Source of the DNA: Dermabacter sp. p3-SID358
GTDB taxonomy: Bacteria > Actinomycetota > Actinomycetes > Actinomycetales > Dermabacteraceae
Length of the DNA: 64,000 nucleotides
Assembly: GCF_025147465.1 (NCBI RefSeq)
Contig: NZ_JALXOZ010000002.1
Location: 62,001 to 126,000, forward strand
Direction: 5' to 3'
Part shown: positions 52,178-59,649 of the stretch, piece after piece
Numbering within the stretch: position 1 is the stretch's first letter
Layout: each line of letters starts with the position of its first letter
Notes under the pieces: generated by a model
Seen by the model: only the letters and a program-made list of their open reading frames with translations
What the model was told of the DNA's origin: nothing
The model's database searches: none
Made by a program: the position numbers and the translations under genes

Positions 52178-52178
52178 G

Positions 52179-52412
52179 TCAGCCCTCGAATGAGGCGTGG
52201 CCCGCGGTCCACTCCACGAGAGAGTCGAGATCGTCCTCTGGACCTTCGGCATCCAAAATTGCGGCGTCGGCAAGTGCGGCTTGCCGCCTCTTCTCCCTTT
52301 CGAGAGCGAGCCTCACCAGATCGGCTCGGCTTCCGGCAGCCCCTGCAGACACGCTTTGGTCTAGGAACTCCACAAGGTCGTCGGGAAGACGCAAGGATAT
52401 TTGCACCGTCAT
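52179..52412 (-). CDS. Ribbon-helix-helix antitoxin of the MazEF-type module
   Basis: This is a 77-residue protein. Residues 3-45 (VQISLRLPDDLVEFLDQSVSAGAAGSRADLVRLALEREKRR) form a ribbon-helix-helix DNA-binding domain of CopG/MetJ type. The acidic tail (AILDAEGPEDDLDSLVEWTAGHASFEG) would cover the toxin. It is immediately upstream of the toxin gene and should repress the operon. CAAGGTGCATCCC-GATCTGGGATGCACTG just before its ATG at 52412 is a symmetric site (GTGCATCCC / GGGATGCAC, about 52429-52452) that could be its operator. Confidence 0.87.
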   Translation of the reverse strand: MTVQISLRLPDDLVEFLDQSVSAGAAGSRADLVRLALEREKRRQAALADAAILDAEGPEDDLDSLVEWTAGHASFEG

Positions 52413-52428
52413 GCCTTCAGCCTACCAA

Positions 52429-52452
52429 GGTGCATCCCGATCTGGGATGCAC
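52429..52452. promoter_or_regulatory. Inverted repeat upstream of the antitoxin gene
   Basis: GTGCATCCC and GGGATGCAC are perfect 9-bp arms separated by GATCT, directly upstream of the antitoxin start. Fits an autoregulatory operator for the RHH protein. Confidence 0.7.
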
Positions 52453-52511
52453 TGTCAAATACGCTTCGACGTCAACAAAATAGGCCTAACACCCGGTGCC
52501 GCGTGGGACTC

Positions 52512-52601
52512 GCGCCTATCCCGTGCAAGTCCATGAAAAAACCAGAGCGTGCAGGCCCGAAACAGGCGCTGCAGCCCCAGAATTTTCATGAAAAGTGACG
52601 C
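52512..52601 (+). repeat. 90-bp direct repeat, copy B
   Basis: Same sequence as copy A with scattered substitutions and one extra base (GAAACAGGC for GAAAAGGC). It has the same CATGAAAA / TTTTCATG inverted ends. It ends 8 bp before the GH3 stop codon. Confidence 0.9.
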
Positions 52602-52609
52602 TCGGGCGC

Positions 52610-55045
52610 CTACATCACGTTCCGGCGGCCCTTCTCGGCGCTCGTCGCGTGACCCTGCGGGTCAACCTCGAGGATGAACCGCAGCACGTGAAGCGCCGTG
52701 CGCTGAAGCTCGCCGAGGGTGAGCCCCTCCTCCACATCGAGCGAATCCCGCACCCCCGTATCGCACGTGTCGCCGCCGTGTTCCTCGCTTCCGGGCATGA
52801 GCACGTCGATGCCTCCGCGCACGCGATACGCGCTATCGCGAAGGGCCGGGAAGTGGGGATCGTCGGCCATGCGCATCCACCAGTCGGTCACCACGAGGCC
52901 GTCGAAACCGAACTCGCCGCGCAGGATCGTCTCAACAAGGTCGTAGCTGTAGTGCCCCCACACCCCGTTGATCTTGTTATACGAGGTCATGATGGTGCGC
53001 GGCTTCGATTCCTCGATCATGATCTGGAAGCCCCGCACATAGATTTCGCGCAGGGCGCGCTCGCTCACGCGCGAATCGGAGTAGATGCGGTTGTGCTCCT
53101 GATTGTTCGCGGCGTAGTGCTTGGGGCACGCGGCAACGCCCTTGGACTGCACGCCATTTACGACGGCCGCGCCCATGAGGCCCGTGAGCAGCGGATCCTC
53201 CGAGAAATACTCGAAGTTGCGGCCACACAGCGGGTCGCGCTGGATGTTCATGCCGGGGCTTAGCAGAATGTCGGAGCCCTTCGCGAGCATTTCCTCGGCG
53301 TGGAGCGCGGCGAGTTCGCACACGCCCTCGGGATTCCACGTTGAGGCGAGCGCGGTGCCGCACGGCAGAAGCGACGCGAACGCGGAAATGCGCAGGCCAG
53401 AAGGGCCGTCTGTCGTGATCGCGGGCGCCACGCCACGCGCGCGCAGCGACTCGGTCACGCCGCCGAGCGCCCCGGCGTTGCCGCGCACACCGAGCGGGCT
53501 ATCCATGGTGGTATCGCCGTAGGCGAGGGTAATGAGATCTTCCGTTCCGACGGTTGCCACGAACTCCTCGAGGCTCACCTTTCCGGCGCGCACGTCGTCA
53601 AACGAGGGTGCGCTGCCTGCTTCCGGCTCGGGGAACACCTCGGGGAGCCGCTCGAGAATGCGGCGCGCAAGATCCCGCTGCTCCTCTGGGGCCTTCTCAT
53701 ATCCGACGGTTGCCCGGCCATCATCGCCGCGCGTGAGGATCATGCGGTCGAACCCGCAGCCCTTCTGGATCGAGGAGGCCTCTTCAACCTCGCGCACGAC
53801 AAGGAGTTCGCCGACCTCGATGTCGCCCGCGACCTCGGTGTCTTTCACGCTTTGCCCCACGTGAAGGCGATAGGTTCCGGGCTCGAGCACGTAGGCGCTG
53901 CGGTGGCCGGTCACACCGGAGTCGTCGTAGGAGGCGAAGTCGCGAAGGTCCACCTCGAGGCTCACCGCGGCACTTTCACCTGCCGCAACGCGGCCCGTGC
54001 GGGAGAAGGCCGCGAGGCGGCGCGAGGGCTGGGAAAGCTTCCCGTCTGGCGTTTCGAGGTAGGCCTGCACGACCGTATCGCCGTCGCGCTCGCCAGTGTT
54101 CTTTGCCGTGACCTCGATGCGGGCGCGGGTGGCGTCGGAACCGAACTCCCCGAGGCCGAGCGTGAACGACGTGTAGCCGAGGCCCTCGCCGAAGTGGAAT
54201 TGGGCGGCCTCGGGCGCGAAGGTTTCGTAGTAGCGGTAGCCCACGAAGACGTCCTCGACGTAATTCGTGACATCGGGGTCGCCGAAGTGCTCGGCGGTCG
54301 GAGCGTCCTCGTAGCGGCGCGCAATCGAGGCGGTGAGGCGGCCGCCCGGCTCGCGCGCGCCCGTGAGAACCTCCGCGAGGGCGCTACCGGATTCCATGCC
54401 GCCCGCCCACGCGATGAGGAGCGCCGAAATGTCGTAGCGCTCGGCCCACGAGAGGTCCATGACATTGCCTGCGTCGACCACGACGACCGTGCGATCAAAC
54501 GCCTTCGTGACGCACGCGAGGAGAGATTCCTCTTGCTCGGTGAGGTAGTACGAGCCGGCCGCGAGCTCAGCATCGCGGTCTTCGCCCGCGGCGCGACCAA
54601 TCACGAGGATGGCCAGGTCGTTGCGGTCGGCGGCGGAGCTAATCTGCTCGTCAGTGAGCTCGAGCTCGGGATAATGCGTGGGCCACTTGCCCCACACCGT
54701 GCCCGGATCCGCGGGCTGCTCCTCGCTGAAGCGGTCGTACGCCGAGGCGAGCTCCTCGTCGACATCCACGGCATCCGATTCGCGCAGCGCGTCCGTGAGG
54801 TTCGTGATGTAGGGCGGGTTCACGTCGCCCCCCGAGCCATAGCCAACGGCGAGCCAGTTCTTCGCCGTTCGACCAAAGACTGCGACGCGACTGTGCGGGG
54901 CAAGAGGCAGCACGCCGTCATTGCGCAAGAGAACCGTGCCCTGCGCGGCAAGCTCACGGGCCTTCGCGGCGAGCCGCGGATCGAGGCGGCGATCCGCCGA
55001 ATCATCGGCGGCGGTCGAATGCTGGGACATCGTTTCGTGACTCAT
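52610..55045 (-). CDS. GH3 beta-glycosidase with reversed domain order
   Basis: This is an 811-residue family 3 glycoside hydrolase. The usual order is inverted: the C-terminal-type alpha/beta sandwich comes first (about 20-270: GTVLLRNDGVLPLAPHSRVAVFG), then a fibronectin-III-like domain (about 280-400: YRYYETFAP..FGEGLGYTSF..GDTVVQAYLE). The (alpha/beta) catalytic domain is last (about 470-800). The nucleophile Asp is in DGLVVTDWWMRM near the end, with CPKHYAANNQE and RDPLCGRNFEYFSEDPLLTG before it. Some known beta-glucosidases have this layout. No signal peptide. It carries two copies of the dispersed 13-mer. The ATG at 55045 follows GAGGAG. Confidence 0.92.
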   Translation of the reverse strand: MSHETMSQHSTAADDSADRRLDPRLAAKARELAAQGTVLLRNDGVLPLAPHSRVAVFGRTAKNWLAVGYGSGGDVNPPYITNLTDALRESDAVDVDEELASAYDRFSEEQPADPGTVWGKWPTHYPELELTDEQISSAADRNDLAILVIGRAAGEDRDAELAAGSYYLTEQEESLLACVTKAFDRTVVVVDAGNVMDLSWAERYDISALLIAWAGGMESGSALAEVLTGAREPGGRLTASIARRYEDAPTAEHFGDPDVTNYVEDVFVGYRYYETFAPEAAQFHFGEGLGYTSFTLGLGEFGSDATRARIEVTAKNTGERDGDTVVQAYLETPDGKLSQPSRRLAAFSRTGRVAAGESAAVSLEVDLRDFASYDDSGVTGHRSAYVLEPGTYRLHVGQSVKDTEVAGDIEVGELLVVREVEEASSIQKGCGFDRMILTRGDDGRATVGYEKAPEEQRDLARRILERLPEVFPEPEAGSAPSFDDVRAGKVSLEEFVATVGTEDLITLAYGDTTMDSPLGVRGNAGALGGVTESLRARGVAPAITTDGPSGLRISAFASLLPCGTALASTWNPEGVCELAALHAEEMLAKGSDILLSPGMNIQRDPLCGRNFEYFSEDPLLTGLMGAAVVNGVQSKGVAACPKHYAANNQEHNRIYSDSRVSERALREIYVRGFQIMIEESKPRTIMTSYNKINGVWGHYSYDLVETILRGEFGFDGLVVTDWWMRMADDPHFPALRDSAYRVRGGIDVLMPGSEEHGGDTCDTGVRDSLDVEEGLTLGELQRTALHVLRFILEVDPQGHATSAEKGRRNVM
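53546..53558 (+). repeat. Dispersed-repeat 13-mer within the GH3 gene (first)
   Basis: Exact TCCGACGGTTGCC; encodes ATVG on the minus strand (VATVGTED). Confidence 0.75.
53702..53714 (+). repeat. Dispersed-repeat 13-mer within the GH3 gene (second)
   Basis: Exact TCCGACGGTTGCC; encodes ATVG on the minus strand (RATVGYEK). 156 bp from the first copy. Confidence 0.75.
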
Positions 55046-55100
55046 AGTGCTCCTCATTGATGCTCTCATCGAGGCGCCGGCGCCCCGCGGTACCTCCAGC

Positions 55101-56042
55101 TTACTGGCCGCCCATGCCCGTCGTCGCGAAGCCGCGCACGATGTGGCGCTGGAAGAGCACGAACACGATGAGCAGTGGCAACGCACCGATCACGGCACTC
55201 GCCATGCCCTGCGCGTACTGCACGCCATAGGCGTTCTTCACGGTGCCGAGACCCACGGGGATCGTCATGAGCTCAGGCGAGTTCGTGATGATGAACGGCC
55301 ACAGGAAGTTGTTCCACGAGCCGATGAACACAAAGATTCCCACGGCAACGATGATCGAACGTGAGAGCGGGAGGATCACCGAGGTGAGGGTACGCAGCAT
55401 CGATGCGCCGTCGAGCTTCGCGGCTTCTTCGAGTTCGATTGGGAGCTGGTCGAAGAAGTTCTTGAGCACGATCACCATGAGCGGGGCAACGACCTGCGGG
55501 AGCACGACGCCGGCGAGGGTGTCGGAAAGCTGCAAGAATTTCATCTGCTCAAACAGCGGAACGATGAGGATCTGCGGCGGCACCATGATCGCGGCGATTG
55601 TGAGAGCGAAGCACAGCTTCTTGAAACGGAAGTTGTAGCGCGAGAACACGTACGCGGCGGGTACGGAGGTCACGAGGGTGATGATCGTGACGATCGCGGA
55701 GACGAGGATCGAGTTCCAGATCCACAGGGGGATGTCGCCCGCGGCGATCACGTTTGCGTAGTTCTCGAAAGTCCACCCCTCGGATGGCCAGAACGTGAGT
55801 GGCGCGGCGGAGGCATCGCTCTCGGTTTTGAGCGACAGCTGAAGGGCGAACAGAATCGGAATTGCCCAGCAGAGCGCGAGGATCGCGAGCGCGGCAAACG
55901 CCACTACGCGAGAGACTTTCGAGGAGCCGAGCGTGAGGGAGCGCTGGCGGGCGTTCTCCTCGCGCTTGTGGCTCGCGCGGCCCTTGAGGCCCGCGCGCTT
56001 GGGTCCTGCGGCGGTATCGAGGTCGGTCACTGCAGTGCTCAT
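55101..56042 (-). CDS. Carbohydrate ABC transporter permease (MalG type)
   Basis: This is a 313-residue CUT1 permease with a long basic cytoplasmic N-terminus and six membrane segments. The EAA loop is ELEEAAKLDGASMLRTLTSVILPLSR. The end RHIVRGFATTGMGGQ is close to other MalG-type C-termini (GAVKG-like). It is located directly before GH3 in an operon SBP-permease-permease-GH3. The ATG at 56042 is two bases from the MalF-type stop. Confidence 0.93.
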   Translation of the reverse strand: MSTAVTDLDTAAGPKRAGLKGRASHKREENARQRSLTLGSSKVSRVVAFAALAILALCWAIPILFALQLSLKTESDASAAPLTFWPSEGWTFENYANVIAAGDIPLWIWNSILVSAIVTIITLVTSVPAAYVFSRYNFRFKKLCFALTIAAIMVPPQILIVPLFEQMKFLQLSDTLAGVVLPQVVAPLMVIVLKNFFDQLPIELEEAAKLDGASMLRTLTSVILPLSRSIIVAVGIFVFIGSWNNFLWPFIITNSPELMTIPVGLGTVKNAYGVQYAQGMASAVIGALPLLIVFVLFQRHIVRGFATTGMGGQ

Positions 56043-56044
56043 GT

Positions 56045-56926
56045 TTAACGCTCCTTTGCGTTACGGTTCGTGATCGCTACCTGGATGAGAGAGACGACAA
56101 CGATCATCGCGAAGAAGATGTAGGAGACGGCCGAGGCGTAGCCAACTCGGTAGCCGGAGAAGCCCTGGTCGTAGATGTATTGAATGATCGAACGGGTCGC
56201 GCCATCGGGGCCGCCCGCCGTCATAAGGAAGATCTGGTCAAAGACCTTGAGCGAGGCCAGGATCTGCAGCAAAACGATCAGCACTGTCGTGGGGCGCATC
56301 ATCGGGAGCGTGACCGACCTAAGCCTGCGCCACGCACCAGCGCCATCAACCTGAGCGGCCTCGTACACGGTGTCCGGAATGTTCTGGAGAGCCGAGAGGT
56401 ACAGAAGGAAGTTGAAACCGATCGTCCACCACACGGTCGTGAGCGCAATCGACCACATGGCGATCTGCTTGTCACTCAGCCACCCGATCTGGTCAATCCC
56501 GAGGTGCGCAAGGATGCCGTTGAGGAACCCAAAATCGTTCGCAAACATCACGCCCCACATCGCGGTCACGACCGAAACGGGAAGCAGGTAAGGCCCGAAG
56601 AACGTGAGGCGCCACAACCACTGGCCGGGGAGACCCGTGACGACGAGGTAGGCAAGCACGAACGAGAGGATCACAAGTGGGATCGACGAGATGAGCGTGA
56701 AGAACAGAGTGTTGAGCAGGCTCGAGTACATGTCGGCGCTCGTGAAAGCCTCGAGGTAGTTATCGATTCCCACAAAGCCACTGTTCGTGGAGGCGAGCGA
56801 CTGATCCGTAAAGCTCATCCACAGGCCCCACACGATGGGGACGATGAGGAAGAGGATGAAAAGGATCATGTAGGGAAGGGCGAACCATCCCGCACCGCGG
56901 GAGGTGAAGCGTGCGCGTTCATTCAT
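56045..56926 (-). CDS. Carbohydrate ABC transporter permease (MalF type)
   Basis: This is a 293-residue CUT1 permease (GWFALPYMILFILFLIVPIVWGLWMSFTDQS at the N-terminus). The EAA loop is VYEAAQVDGAGAWRRLRSVTLPMMRP. It is 12 bp after the binding-protein gene and partner of the MalG-type protein. As in the other locus there is no ATPase gene, so a shared ATPase is expected. Confidence 0.93.
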   Translation of the reverse strand: MNERARFTSRGAGWFALPYMILFILFLIVPIVWGLWMSFTDQSLASTNSGFVGIDNYLEAFTSADMYSSLLNTLFFTLISSIPLVILSFVLAYLVVTGLPGQWLWRLTFFGPYLLPVSVVTAMWGVMFANDFGFLNGILAHLGIDQIGWLSDKQIAMWSIALTTVWWTIGFNFLLYLSALQNIPDTVYEAAQVDGAGAWRRLRSVTLPMMRPTTVLIVLLQILASLKVFDQIFLMTAGGPDGATRSIIQYIYDQGFSGYRVGYASAVSYIFFAMIVVVSLIQVAITNRNAKER

Positions 56927-56938
56927 GGCGTGACCTCC

Positions 56939-58261
56939 TTATTCGATGGGGTTGGGTTGCATGGCGATGCCGCTGATGACGTCGAGCATTCCCTCGATCG
57001 CCCGCTGCGGTTCGACGCTTCCGCGAAAGCCCTCGATAAGCCGCTGGCACACGCGGTTTTGGAAATCGGAACCAGCACCCGCGAACCACACCTTCGGGTC
57101 CACAACCACGGTTTCGGCGGCATCTTTGTACTGGTTTTGGACCTCGAGCTCTCGGTACGCGGGCTCATCCTGCGAGGGGAGATAGCCGGGGATGTGCCCT
57201 GCGGCGCCCCACTGATCGCCCTTTTTGAGCATGGACGACACAAACAGATACGTGTTGCGGCGGAGCTCATCGGTCATACGGCGGTTGTTCGGGAGCACGT
57301 ACGTGTGGGAGTCGGCGTAGTTCGCGGGCGTTCCGAACATCGTGGGCATCGGCGCCCCTGCGAGCGCCTCGACGTTTTCTTTGAATCCGTTGAGCTCCCA
57401 CACGCCCGAGAAGATCATGCCGTTGCGGCCACCGTTGAAGGCGGAAAGGGCGCCCGGGTAGTCCTGCGAAGAGGCCATACATTTGTCGTCCATCCACGAG
57501 TTCACCGCGGCGACGACGCGCGCGGCGGCATCGATGTCCATGTCGGCCTTCTCGCCTGGTTCAAAGCTGTACTCGCCGCCGGTCTGGTGGAAGAGGCCCC
57601 AAAAGAGTCGCCACGCTTGCGCGGTGTCGAGCTGATACCCGAAGGCAATTCCGGGTCCGCCGGTCACCTCACCAAGTTTTGTGCCGACTTCCTGAAGTGC
57701 TTCGGGCGAGTCGATTGCGAGGGTGCCATCGGATTCGAGAACCCCAGCCTTTTCCGCAACGACCCTGTCGAAGAAACTGATGAAGGGGTGGGTGTCGAGC
57801 GGGATCGCGTACTGCTTGCCGTCATATTGGCAGGCTTCAAGGAGCGCGTCGGTGAACGTATCGTTCGTGACGCCGAATTCTTCGAAGAGGCTCATGTCCC
57901 ACGGTTCGATGAGGCCGCCCGGGGCGAAGCCGGCGACGCGGCTCACGTGCATGATCGCGGTGCTCGGCGGCGCACTCGACGCGGCGGCCATGGCGAGCTT
58001 GGTGTAGTAAGGGTTGCCCCAGCTAAGGGTCGTGGGCTCAACCTCGAGGCCGGAGTTCTCCTTGACGACCTCGGCAATCATGCCGCGGGTCTTTTCACCG
58101 TCAGCGCCGGAGAAGAGATCCCAGACGGCGACCTTGGAGGGATCCGCTTGCGCGGCTCCGCATCCGGCTAACCCTAGTCCGAGAGCCCCTGCACCAAAGC
58201 CCGCGAGGAGCGTCCGGCGACTGAGCCTCGACGGGGTGCGACTATTGTGCGCGCTCGGCAT
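56939..58261 (-). CDS. Sugar ABC transporter substrate-binding lipoprotein
   Basis: This is a 440-residue extracellular binding protein. The signal is twin-arginine-like (SRRTLLAGFGAGALGLGLAGC) with the lipobox LAGC and Cys34. The mature protein follows the family 1 fold (VAVWDLFSGADGEKTRGMIAEVVKENSGLEVEPTTLSW; later NGMIFSGVWELNGFKENV, MPTMFG). The substrate is unknown; the GH3, GH31 and GH2 neighbours suggest beta- and alpha-linked oligosaccharides. It is expressed from the divergent promoter region shared with the LacI gene, where a perfect TCTCACGTGAGA site lies 57 bp upstream. Confidence 0.92.
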   Translation of the reverse strand: MPSAHNSRTPSRLSRRTLLAGFGAGALGLGLAGCGAAQADPSKVAVWDLFSGADGEKTRGMIAEVVKENSGLEVEPTTLSWGNPYYTKLAMAAASSAPPSTAIMHVSRVAGFAPGGLIEPWDMSLFEEFGVTNDTFTDALLEACQYDGKQYAIPLDTHPFISFFDRVVAEKAGVLESDGTLAIDSPEALQEVGTKLGEVTGGPGIAFGYQLDTAQAWRLFWGLFHQTGGEYSFEPGEKADMDIDAAARVVAAVNSWMDDKCMASSQDYPGALSAFNGGRNGMIFSGVWELNGFKENVEALAGAPMPTMFGTPANYADSHTYVLPNNRRMTDELRRNTYLFVSSMLKKGDQWGAAGHIPGYLPSQDEPAYRELEVQNQYKDAAETVVVDPKVWFAGAGSDFQNRVCQRLIEGFRGSVEPQRAIEGMLDVISGIAMQPNPIE

Positions 58262-58317
58262 GGCGCTTCACCTTCCTCGTCATCGTTGACAGGTGTGCGG
58301 TGTCACTCACCTTTGAT

Positions 58318-58329
58318 TCTCACGTGAGA
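58318..58329. promoter_or_regulatory. LacI-type operator upstream of the binding-protein gene
   Basis: TCTCACGTGAGA is a perfect 12-bp palindrome with central CG, upstream of the minus-strand ABC operon. Confidence 0.8.
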
Positions 58330-58437
58330 GTTTTGCACTTTTCCTCTGGTTTCGTCAAGCGCACGCGCCCTTCACGCCCGCGGTTGGACGGAAAGGCGCG
58401 GGGGTCCGGCGGCTGCGCCCCCTACACTGAAACCACT

Positions 58438-58449
58438 TCTCACGTGATG
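58438..58449. promoter_or_regulatory. Second LacI-type operator, before the regulator gene
   Basis: TCTCACGTGATG matches the first operator at 10 of 12 positions. It lies 9 bases after a TACACT box (58423-58428) and 11 bases before the regulator's ATG, so binding would block its own transcription. Confidence 0.7.
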
Positions 58450-58460
58450 AAAGGGGCAGC

Positions 58461-59561
58461 ATGAACGGGCCTAGTCCACGCAAACGCGCAAGCATCAAGG
58501 ACGTTGCGGCGCGGGCCGGCGTTTCGTGGAAAACCGTGTCGAACGTCGTCAACGATCGGCCGGTCGTGAAGCCCGCTACCCGCGACAAGGTTCTCGCTGC
58601 AATCGCAGATCTCGGCTACGTGCCAAACGAAGCAGCCCGCGAAATTCGCGGCAACGCCACGCGCACCGTTGCCCTCGTGATTCCGCACCTGCTCAACCCG
58701 TATTTTGCGCGGCTCGCGGAAACGTTCCACAACATCGCGGCGCGCGCCGGCCACAGCGTGAGTATCGAGCTCACTGGCGAGCATGCCGATATCGAGCGCC
58801 GCTACGCCCGCGGGCTCGCCAAGCGTTCGTTCGGGGCACTCATCATGGCGCCGCTCCTTCCCGAGACGGTGCGCGAGCTCGCCGAGCACTCGCCCGTTCC
58901 CACCGTCGTTCTCGGTGAAGCCGTTGCCGATCACGGAAGCATTCACCACGTGAGCATCGACAACACTGCGAGCGCGGTCGACGTCGTGCGCCACGTGATT
59001 GATCGCGGCGTTTCGCGCCCGCTGTTTCTCGGCGCCCAGGAAGGCGTGGCCTCAACCGGTACGGAACGCCTCACGGGCTTTCGCGCGGCGTGTCGCTTCG
59101 CGGGGATTCCCCCTGCCGATCAACTCCTGATTCACACGACGGAATGGACGCGATACGAGGGATATGCACAGGTGAGAGACCTTATTGGAGAAGCAGCAAA
59201 CGCGAAGAGTTCCACGAGCACCAGTGGCACCAAGGCACTCCCGTTTGATGCGGTCGTCGCTGGCAACGACCTCCTCGCGCTCGGCGCATGCGAGGCGCTT
59301 CGCGACGCGGGCTACACGATCGGCACCGACGTGCTCGTGTGCGGCTGGGACGACATCCCCGAATCTGCGCATTGCACTCCCCCGCTCACCTCGGTCGCGC
59401 CCGATCTCGAGTGCCTCGTATCGGCGGCGCTGTTCGCCGCGCTTGGCGACGACTCCTTTGCACGAGGTGCACAAACCGCCGAGGTGACGTCGCTTGGCTC
59501 AGCATCGACGTTCCTCGTGCCGCACACGCTCGTGACGCGCACCTCGACACTTGGTCACTAA
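58461..59561 (+). CDS. LacI family transcriptional regulator of the glycoside locus
   Basis: This is a 366-residue repressor. The N-terminal HTH and hinge are ASIKDVAARAGVSWKTVSNVVNDRPVVKPATRDKVLAAI. The effector domain includes VALVIPHLLNPYFARLAE, FGALIMAPL, ERLTGFRAACRFAGI, FDAVVAGNDLLALGACEALRDAG and VLVCGWDDIPES. A Ser/Thr insert (AKSSTSTSGTK) lies in the second half. It is divergent from the ABC operon and 88 bp ahead of GH2. The two operators in the gap support control of both directions. Confidence 0.93.
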   Translation: MNGPSPRKRASIKDVAARAGVSWKTVSNVVNDRPVVKPATRDKVLAAIADLGYVPNEAAREIRGNATRTVALVIPHLLNPYFARLAETFHNIAARAGHSVSIELTGEHADIERRYARGLAKRSFGALIMAPLLPETVRELAEHSPVPTVVLGEAVADHGSIHHVSIDNTASAVDVVRHVIDRGVSRPLFLGAQEGVASTGTERLTGFRAACRFAGIPPADQLLIHTTEWTRYEGYAQVRDLIGEAANAKSSTSTSGTKALPFDAVVAGNDLLALGACEALRDAGYTIGTDVLVCGWDDIPESAHCTPPLTSVAPDLECLVSAALFAALGDDSFARGAQTAEVTSLGSASTFLVPHTLVTRTSTLGH

Positions 59562-59649
59562 GCCACCCTTTATTCCCACGTTGCAATTTTGCTCGACGGC
59601 GTGATTGACTGGCCCCAACCAGTACACACAACGACGTGAGGACATCACC

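Noticed and set aside
56180..58171. 663-codon open frame on the plus strand
   Set aside because: Antisense to the MalF-type permease and binding-protein genes.
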